Virus record (IMG/VR): IMGVR_UViG_3300023184_000491
Coordinates: 1-24,752 of that record
Length of the DNA stretch: 24,752 nt
Reading direction: 5' to 3' (one strand)
DNA from: a virus
Under the pieces are notes generated by a model, which saw nothing but the letters and a program-made list of their open reading frames with translations, ran no database searches and was not told where the DNA came from. Made by a program: the position numbers and the translations under genes. Of this stretch, positions 20,390-24,752 are shown one piece after another (the first letter of the stretch is position 1; each line of letters begins with the position of its first letter).

Positions 20390-21040
20390 TTAATTTGTTA
20401 AAATTTTATTTGATTTTTTTAGATTATCTTCGGCCCATAATGGTTGAAGATTTGTGTAATGACAAAGTTTATAAACCTCATCTTCACTTGATACGGATGA
20501 CAATGGAATTATGTGGTCTATATGCCATCCATAATAACCGTAATTATCCCAAGACATACCATCTTTAAACTGAGACTCAAGATGAGATATTAACGACTCA
20601 ATGGAACACCCCAAAATATCTATGGACGATTTGTTTCGTTTAAAATTAACAATCTTATTGATTCTACATCTTAATAAATGTTTTAATTTAAAAGTTATGT
20701 CGTTATTATATTTTTCATTAATTTTTATTCGAGTCTTAACCTTATGAAGTGTTTCATTGGACTTTCTCCATTTTTTTAATTTTAAATTTAATGTTTCTCT
20801 ATTTTTTATATTATAAATTTTACCATATTCTTTCATATAGTCAGGATTTTTTTTTATCCATTCTTTTTTTTTAATATAGATTTTTTCTTTATTTATTAAA
20901 TGGTATTCGGCGTTTTTACTTTTTTCTAATTTTCGGCATTCTTTACAAATACTCTTAACCCCACTTTTAGACTTAGACATTTTATGGAATTCACAAACTT
21001 CCTTTTCAACCCTACATTTACTACAAATCTTTTTTTCCAT
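20390..21040 (-). CDS. HNH endonuclease, free-standing, 216 aa
   Basis: Zinc-ribbon Cys pairs lie at the N-terminus (C6-x2-C9 and C32-x2-C35). A long, very basic, Asn/Lys-rich helical region (40-130) comes next. The nuclease core is LGCSIESLISHLESQFKDGM, then GWHIDHIIPLSS (His173, Asp175, His176), then NLQPLWAEDNLKKSN (Asn197, Asn206, Asn211). This is the common phage HNH layout. It overlaps the 3' end of the ribbon-helix-helix gene by 20 nt, and its A-richness exceeds that of neighbouring genes, which fits a recent mobile insertion. Confidence 0.87.
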   Translation of the reverse strand: MEKKICSKCRVEKEVCEFHKMSKSKSGVKSICKECRKLEKSKNAEYHLINKEKIYIKKKEWIKKNPDYMKEYGKIYNIKNRETLNLKLKKWRKSNETLHKVKTRIKINEKYNNDITFKLKHLLRCRINKIVNFKRNKSSIDILGCSIESLISHLESQFKDGMSWDNYGYYGWHIDHIIPLSSVSSEDEVYKLCHYTNLQPLWAEDNLKKSNKILTN

Positions 21041-21173
21041 AATACTCTCTTAGTAATTTTTCAATTAACTTTGATTTATTCGTTAATTCGTCTTCTAATC
21101 TTTTATTGATATCAGGACTTAATGTTACCGATATTTTGACTTTCCTATCTTCAGGTTTTTTTGTTGGTTTCAT
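21021..21173 (-). CDS. Ribbon-helix-helix (CopG/Arc-type) regulator, 50 aa
   Basis: The reading frame gives MKPTKKPEDRKVKISVTLSP followed by DINKRLEDELTNKSKLIEKL and LREYYGKKDL. A DNA-binding beta strand (KVKISVTLS) followed by two helices joined by a turn (T-N-K-S) is the classic RHH fold, active as a dimer on operator DNA. It is too short for many gene finders. Its end overlaps the HNH start by 20 nt. A TATTTATA box lies directly upstream. It may regulate its own unit or the divergent HD gene. Confidence 0.78.
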   Translation of the reverse strand: MKPTKKPEDRKVKISVTLSPDINKRLEDELTNKSKLIEKLLREYYGKKDL

Positions 21174-21176
21174 AAT

Positions 21177-21184
21177 TATAAATA
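21177..21184 (-). promoter_or_regulatory. TATTTATA late-type promoter box, RHH gene
   Basis: On the minus strand, 3 nt before the ATG at 21173. A second copy lies at 21212-21219. Confidence 0.5.
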
Positions 21185-21227
21185 TCACTTAAATGTGTAA
21201 AATACTACTTTTATAAATATTTTTTCT

Positions 21228-21235
21228 TATTTTTG
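21228..21235 (+). promoter_or_regulatory. -7-type box TATTTTTG
   Basis: The box ends 4 nt before the ATG of the HD hydrolase gene. The divergent RHH gene begins 55 nt upstream. Confidence 0.5.
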
Positions 21236-21239
21236 TAGT

Positions 21240-21764
21240 ATGAAATCAACAGAAGAAAAAATAAAATGGGTTATCGCCCAACATAAGAACACTAATCACA
21301 TGTATGCGGAATACCTTCCATATGAATATCATTTAAGAATGGTGGTTGGAGTGTTCGAGAGATTCAAACATTTGGTAGAGGAGATAAAACGAGAAGATGT
21401 TAAGTTGGCTTGTTTTGGTCACGATTTAATTGAGGACACTCGTGTTACTTACAACGATGTTAAATCGGTATTAGGTTTTTATGTTGCTGATTTGGTTTAC
21501 GCCTTAACTAATGAGAAGGGTAAGACTCGTAAAGAACGTGCCAATGATAAGTACTATGAAGGTATTAGGTCAGAAAAATACGGTGTCTTTGTTAAGATGT
21601 GTGACCGAATTGCAAACGTTGAGTATTCTAAGATGTCAGGTAGTCGTATGTTCGAGATGTATAAGAAAGAGAACGAGGACTTCATTAAAAGTTTAGACAT
21701 TAAAGAATACCACATGTGCTATTCAATGAAAGTATATTTAAATAAGGTTTTTGAGGTGAACTAA
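21240..21764 (+). CDS. HD-domain hydrolase, SpoT/MESH1-like, 174 aa
   Basis: The metal-binding HD pattern is present: H31 (YLPYEYH), H61-D62 in GHDLIEDT, and D122 in VKMCDRIANV. The H-D-x-x-E-D-T sequence with E65-D66 and the later K-x-x-D-R-x-x-N are features of (p)ppGpp 3'-pyrophosphohydrolases (RelA/SpoT HD domain, MESH1), and the size fits a single-domain hydrolase. It may degrade host alarmones during infection, which would counter the stringent response. Other HD substrates, such as dNTPs or nucleotides, cannot be excluded. It ends inside a long hairpin. Confidence 0.83.
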   Translation: MKSTEEKIKWVIAQHKNTNHMYAEYLPYEYHLRMVVGVFERFKHLVEEIKREDVKLACFGHDLIEDTRVTYNDVKSVLGFYVADLVYALTNEKGKTRKERANDKYYEGIRSEKYGVFVKMCDRIANVEYSKMSGSRMFEMYKKENEDFIKSLDIKEYHMCYSMKVYLNKVFEVN

Positions 21765-21779
21765 ACCTCAAAACCTTAT
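21742..21779 (+). terminator. Long inverted repeat spanning the HD gene stop
   Basis: The arms ATAAGGTTTTTGAGGT and ACCTCAAAACCTTAT pair over 15 bp with one bulged T, around a 7-nt loop (GAACTAA) holding the stop codon. No T-run follows, but T/A-rich sequence does. It could terminate transcription in either direction. Confidence 0.65.
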
Positions 21780-21782
21780 ATT

Positions 21783-21790
21783 TATTTATA
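21783..21790 (+). promoter_or_regulatory. TATTTATA late-type promoter box
   Basis: TATTTATTTATATG: a double box that runs into the ATG at 21790. Confidence 0.45.
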
Positions 21791-22350
21791 TGAGAATTAG
21801 AATAACTGAAGACCAATTAGACAAAGTAAAAGAACAAGAGTCTTATAAAAAGATGTTGTTTAAATATTGGGACAAAGTTGGTCCTGGTATAACTGATAAT
21901 ATGACAAAATTATTTGGTTTTGATTATTATGGTGGACTTAATAATCAAACAGGAATTAGAATGGTTGACGTTCAAAGATGGTTAACCGAATATCTTGGTA
22001 CGGATAAAGCTCAAGAAATTGCCATGGAGTTCTTCAATAAGAAAGAACATACCATAAACAAATGTGGTGGTTATGAATTTAATTTTACTATTGATAATGT
22101 TGAGGATGATGGGGCACAATTTACTGTTACAGTAACAGTTGATGATATAAATGGTGAGGTTATGTTAATGTTGGTGGACGGTACTCTACATAAATTGAGG
22201 GCCGCTCGTGATAGTGATGATTATGGTTGGGATATTGAGAATGAAATTGAAGATTGTATTTACGACTACATTAGTGATAATGTTGAAGATAAAACAGGGA
22301 TTTCATTTGTAATGGATTCGATAAATTATAAGTCAGATATAGGAGTATGA
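21790..22350 (+). CDS. Leader-bearing unknown protein, 186 aa
   Basis: It begins with a short leader MRIRITEDQLDKVKEQ (possible cleavage after VKE). Two parts follow. Residues about 20-85 are helical with GITDNMTKLFGFDYYGGLNN, then MVDVQRWLTEYLG. Residues about 90-186 form an acidic beta-rich domain (YEFNFTIDNVEDDGAQFTVT) ending in helices rich in Asp. No known family is seen. A virion or internal protein is inferred. It overlaps the following gene by 4 nt (ATGA). Confidence 0.75.
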   Translation: MRIRITEDQLDKVKEQESYKKMLFKYWDKVGPGITDNMTKLFGFDYYGGLNNQTGIRMVDVQRWLTEYLGTDKAQEIAMEFFNKKEHTINKCGGYEFNFTIDNVEDDGAQFTVTVTVDDINGEVMLMLVDGTLHKLRAARDSDDYGWDIENEIEDCIYDYISDNVEDKTGISFVMDSINYKSDIGV

Positions 22351-22970
22351 GTGATAAATACTTAGAATTGTATACCAAATACATTAAAGGACATTTAAAT
22401 GTTAATGGGGTTTTATTACAACCACTTGGTTTTGATTATAGTAATACTATGGTGTTTGAAATAACTAACCCTAATGATGTGTCATATAGTTACTCGTCAT
22501 TAAAAGGATTTACTAATGAAAGTATGCAATTATTTCAAAAATTATTAGGGGTAGAAAAAGATGTCCGTACACTTATACAGTCTCCAAGTGACAATGAATC
22601 TTTATACATTAATGAAGAATTACTCACAAAAATAAAAAACTATCTTAAAACTGTTAAAGTATTAAAAGTTGGTCCTCACGAGATACAGATTAAACCTGTT
22701 AATGTTGAAATAGAGATTAATGATAATGGTTTAGTAATAAAAAATTATGTCAAACCTTTAAAAACCTTTTTATACACACAAAATAAAGGTAGAGGTAAAT
22801 CCGAAATTGAGTTTACTGTGAAACAATACCAGTCATTTCAAAAAAAAAGTAAATACGATGAAACAGACTATTTTTATTCTAATATTGATGAAATCTTAGA
22901 AGGAGAAATCGCATTAGTTGACAATGAATGGATGGTTGAATATGTTAAAACTAAGTTTATCGGTTTTTAA
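22347..22970 (+). CDS. Unknown protein, 207 aa
   Basis: It starts MSDKYLELYTKYIKGHLNVN and is mostly beta (VLLQPLGFDYSNTMVFEITN; VEIEINDNGLVIKNY), with a central helix. There is no signal peptide, and no Cys-rich or catalytic motif. It is translationally coupled to the gene before by a 4-nt overlap and converges with the minus-strand gene, overlapping it by 14 nt at the 3' ends. The function is unknown. Confidence 0.7.
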   Translation: MSDKYLELYTKYIKGHLNVNGVLLQPLGFDYSNTMVFEITNPNDVSYSYSSLKGFTNESMQLFQKLLGVEKDVRTLIQSPSDNESLYINEELLTKIKNYLKTVKVLKVGPHEIQIKPVNVEIEINDNGLVIKNYVKPLKTFLYTQNKGRGKSEIEFTVKQYQSFQKKSKYDETDYFYSNIDEILEGEIALVDNEWMVEYVKTKFIGF

Positions 22971-23349
22971 TTCTTCGTTCCCAATCTGTTCTACCTGAAC
23001 GACCAGAATTCATAGTACTTAGGTCGTACTCCCAATCAAAAATTGGAATACCACTTCCATTATAAACAATCAGTTGATAACCACTATCTTTGATTGGTAA
23101 TTGTTCAAAAGGAATTAGTTTGGTAATGGTTTTCATTACGTGATGGTCAATTAAATAAAAAGGGTCGACATCATCGTACATATCTTTTTTAGTGATATCC
23201 TTATCTTTTAAATACATCTTATAAATAAGATATGGTTCGTGTTCCTCATCAAAAGACACATCAATATGGTCAACATTGGGGTACACAGATAATATAAGGC
23301 CTGAGTTAATAATCTTGTTTAACGCTTGTATTTCTTGGTCTTTAGTCAT
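22957..23349 (-). CDS. Unknown protein, 130 aa
   Basis: It begins MTKDQEIQALNKIINSGLIL and has a long acidic/aromatic stretch (VSFDEEHEPYLIYKMYLKDK; DMYDDVDPFYLIDHH) and a basic tail (GRSGRTDWERRIKNR). No motif is recognised. Its ATG shares a base with the stop codon of the upstream lysin-like gene (1-nt overlap), so the two are co-translated. It may be an accessory or immunity-like partner of that gene, which is inference from position only. Confidence 0.68.
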   Translation of the reverse strand: MTKDQEIQALNKIINSGLILSVYPNVDHIDVSFDEEHEPYLIYKMYLKDKDITKKDMYDDVDPFYLIDHHVMKTITKLIPFEQLPIKDSGYQLIVYNGSGIPIFDWEYDLSTMNSGRSGRTDWERRIKNR

Positions 23350-23945
23350 TATTTAATATCGTTACTTTCTATTAAAGTATAAGTGAATGAGTTACCATGT
23401 ATATCTCTAGCCTTTCTACAGATTGACATGAATTCATCAAAATCTTTAGTTTTTTTGAAAACTTGACAACCCATTGACCAATCGTTAACATATGTTGAGT
23501 CGGCACCTGCATGGTGAATATTAATTCCAAAAACACCCTCCTCAATTTTAGTCTCGTCATATTTCATATCACGATTAGCGTCACGGTAGACTTTAACGTT
23601 CTTAGATTGACCTAACGCCTCATATTTACCTTGATGTAGTCTTATAGTGTGAGAACCACGATACTGACCTTCTACTAATCGAGCGATTCCACTCTTGTTA
23701 GTTGTTTCTAAAATACCCTTAGTTCCTGGGTCAGTTGTTGCTGGCCAAATATGGAATTTCCAAGAGCCATTCTCTTTGTATGATAACGTTAAGTAATCAT
23801 CGAATACATTTGTTACTTTATCACCTGTCGTTTCATTTCTAATACCAACAATGTTCACATCAAAACCTTTGTTGTTTGCGTCCTCAAACCATACGTGACC
23901 TTTACCTTTAACCGCTGATTCAATTTGTTCTCTAGTATAACTCAT
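23349..23945 (-). CDS. L,D-transpeptidase/lysin-like protein, 198 aa
   Basis: The C-terminal half has GVFGINIHHAGADSTYVNDW followed by SMGCQVF (about 138-163). The H-x...S-x-G-C pattern resembles YkuD-type catalytic sites and a phage family usually annotated as peptidoglycan-active. The preceding TIRLHQGKYEALGQSKNVKV and YRDANRDMKYDETKIEEG segments are also typical of that family. Such proteins may act as endolysins or cell-wall modifiers. No signal peptide is present, so it would need a holin. It is followed by a coupled gene and preceded by a TATTTATA box. Confidence 0.7.
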   Translation of the reverse strand: MSYTREQIESAVKGKGHVWFEDANNKGFDVNIVGIRNETTGDKVTNVFDDYLTLSYKENGSWKFHIWPATTDPGTKGILETTNKSGIARLVEGQYRGSHTIRLHQGKYEALGQSKNVKVYRDANRDMKYDETKIEEGVFGINIHHAGADSTYVNDWSMGCQVFKKTKDFDEFMSICRKARDIHGNSFTYTLIESNDIK

Positions 23946-23965
23946 AATTTAAATATTTTGTTTAT

Positions 23966-23973
23966 TATAAATA
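23966..23973 (-). promoter_or_regulatory. TATTTATA/TATAAATA box between divergent genes
   Basis: It reads TATTTATA for the minus-strand lysin-like gene (20 nt upstream) and TATAAATA for the plus-strand gene (10 nt before the ATG at 23984). Confidence 0.45.
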
Positions 23974-23983
23974 CTTATATAGT

Positions 23984-24367
23984 ATGGAAATGGACAAACA
24001 CACTGAACAAACTATTGAAATGATTCACAAATTGTTAAAAGACAAAAATCAATTTGATGATTGGTATTCTATGCCTTACTCGGATAATGAAGACCAAGTT
24101 GATGTTCACATTGAATATAAAATAAAAAAAGTTTTATTGAAAAAGAATAATAGTGACCCAGATTATCTATTTTTAGGGACCGTCATCATCCAACCAACAA
24201 AGGTTTCACTCGGTGCCAACGATGATTGGGAACACGGGTTTAAACAAGATGATATTTCCGAAAGTATTTGGGATAGATTAGGTGAGGATGTAGTTGAAGA
24301 TATTGATTCTATACTACCTCATGTCTATATGATACCTGAGTTTGACTTTACAAAGATAAATTCTTAA
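23984..24367 (+). CDS. Unknown protein, 127 aa
   Basis: It starts MEMDKHTEQTIEMIHKLLKD (an internal Met3 at 23990 is an alternative start). The middle has strands (VHIEYKIKKVLLKKN; YLFLGTVIIQPTKVSL). It ends with an acidic region and YMIPEFDFTKINS. No family is recognised. It is divergent from the lysin-like gene and is followed after 12 nt by a single-helix membrane peptide. Confidence 0.68.
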   Translation: MEMDKHTEQTIEMIHKLLKDKNQFDDWYSMPYSDNEDQVDVHIEYKIKKVLLKKNNSDPDYLFLGTVIIQPTKVSLGANDDWEHGFKQDDISESIWDRLGEDVVEDIDSILPHVYMIPEFDFTKINS

Positions 24368-24379
24368 GTTTTAAATAAA

Positions 24380-24472
24380 ATGGAAATAATAATTAATTTA
24401 ATGGTAATAGGGGTTGTTAGTCTAATGATTGTACTTCACTTAATGGTAAAATATAAAAACAGATTAAAATAA
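24380..24472 (+). CDS. 30-aa single-pass membrane peptide
   Basis: The frame encodes MEIIINLMVIGVVSLMIVLH then LMVKYKNRLK: one hydrophobic helix (3-22) with a basic C-terminal end. It is short, but the ATG follows an A-rich TAAATAAA stretch and the composition is clearly that of a membrane peptide. Such tiny phage membrane peptides often modulate lysis or exclusion. The role is unknown. Confidence 0.55.
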   Translation: MEIIINLMVIGVVSLMIVLHLMVKYKNRLK

Positions 24473-24473
24473 T

Positions 24474-24752
24474 TTAATATAATTTTATATTTTTATTGTT
24501 TTTATTTCTGAAATCAATGTCAGGTGTAAAAAACATCCATTCATTATCGAACAATAAAGGTAGGCCCCTAATAATGTCAAGCGTAGGGGAAAATAAATTG
24601 TACTCGTACTCACCATAATAATCAATATCCTCAACCAAGTCTATTAACGCATCTTTTAATTCCGTACCAATCAATTTGTGATGTTGTTTGTCCTGAGGAT
24701 TTAAAAGTTTCATTCCAATAGTAACTGTAAAATCTTCGGCAGGATAAATATC
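24474..24752 (-). CDS. Partial unknown protein running off the window end, at least 92 aa
   Basis: Read from the window edge, the frame is open: DIYPAEDFTVTIG continues straight into MKLLNPQDKQHHKL without a stop. The true start is therefore probably beyond the window, although the Met at 24713 is possible. The rest is acidic and aromatic (VEDIDYYGEYEYNL, FDNEWMFFTPDIDF) with no known motif. It converges with the membrane peptide gene, leaving 1 nt between them. Confidence 0.65.
   Translation of the reverse strand, partial: DIYPAEDFTVTIGMKLLNPQDKQHHKLIGTELKDALIDLVEDIDYYGEYEYNLFSPTLDIIRGLPLLFDNEWMFFTPDIDFRNKNNKNIKLY

Noticed and set aside
21177-21239. TATAAATA at 21212-21219 as a T4-like late promoter of the HD gene
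   Set aside because: It reads as the same box in reverse for the RHH gene, and the HD gene has its own TATTTTTG box closer to the start; left undecided.

Overview
The window is AT-rich (by eye about one third G+C), densely coding and mostly made of short unknown genes with overlapping stops and starts. It looks like part of a large tailed-phage genome infecting a Bacteroidetes (probably Flavobacteriia-like) host. The evidence is three free-standing homing endonucleases, phage-type small families (DUF3310-, DUF6915-, DUF6011- and DUF5856-like), no visible Shine-Dalgarno sites, and Bacteroidetes-type TAnnTTTG promoter boxes. No tRNA, rRNA, integrase, terminase or cas gene is visible.

Layout. 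1-870: a tiny cysteine-containing protein and a GIY-YIG endonuclease, both on the minus strand. 875-2287: a large acidic coiled-coil protein. 2324-6191: a tightly packed operon with three unknown or small genes, a eukaryotic-type glutamine synthetase, an unknown protein, a DUF3310 protein and a DNA methyltransferase, closed by a terminator. 6227-8537: two genes with a shared N-terminal leader. 8539-10864: an HNH endonuclease next to a DHH phosphoesterase whose frame is broken by one TAA inside its first catalytic motif. 10879-13459: three paralogous small genes, a DUF192 gene, smpB and two CRISPR-like mini-arrays. 13460-19303: small genes under early-type or late-type promoters. 19334-21173: a minus-strand block with DUF6915, HNH and ribbon-helix-helix genes. 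21240-24752: an HD hydrolase, an L,D-transpeptidase-like lysin candidate and unknown genes.

Two promoter classes can be read by eye. TAnnTTTG boxes, two of them with a matching -33 TTTG, precede smpB, the HD hydrolase and several unknown genes. A different box, TATTTATA (reverse complement TATAAATA, similar to the T4 late promoter), sits directly before at least a dozen genes. Most genes in the second class encode proteins that begin with a common leader (MK-I-ITE-...-EQ), which resembles the cleaved capsid-targeting propeptides of T4-like phages. These are therefore candidate packaged or virion proteins.

The most unusual structure is a pair of arrays at 11139-11293 and 12981-13380. Each has identical 36-bp repeats separated by unique 29-31-bp spacers, which is CRISPR geometry. 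In both arrays the first repeat is the last 12 conserved codons of a protein gene, and the two genes are paralogs. The same 36-bp segment, with the same boundaries, has been repeated independently in two diverged paralogs, while a third paralog nearby has it only once. The repeats fold a hairpin in the same register and resemble, from memory, type VI-B (Cas13b) direct repeats. No cas gene is in the window.
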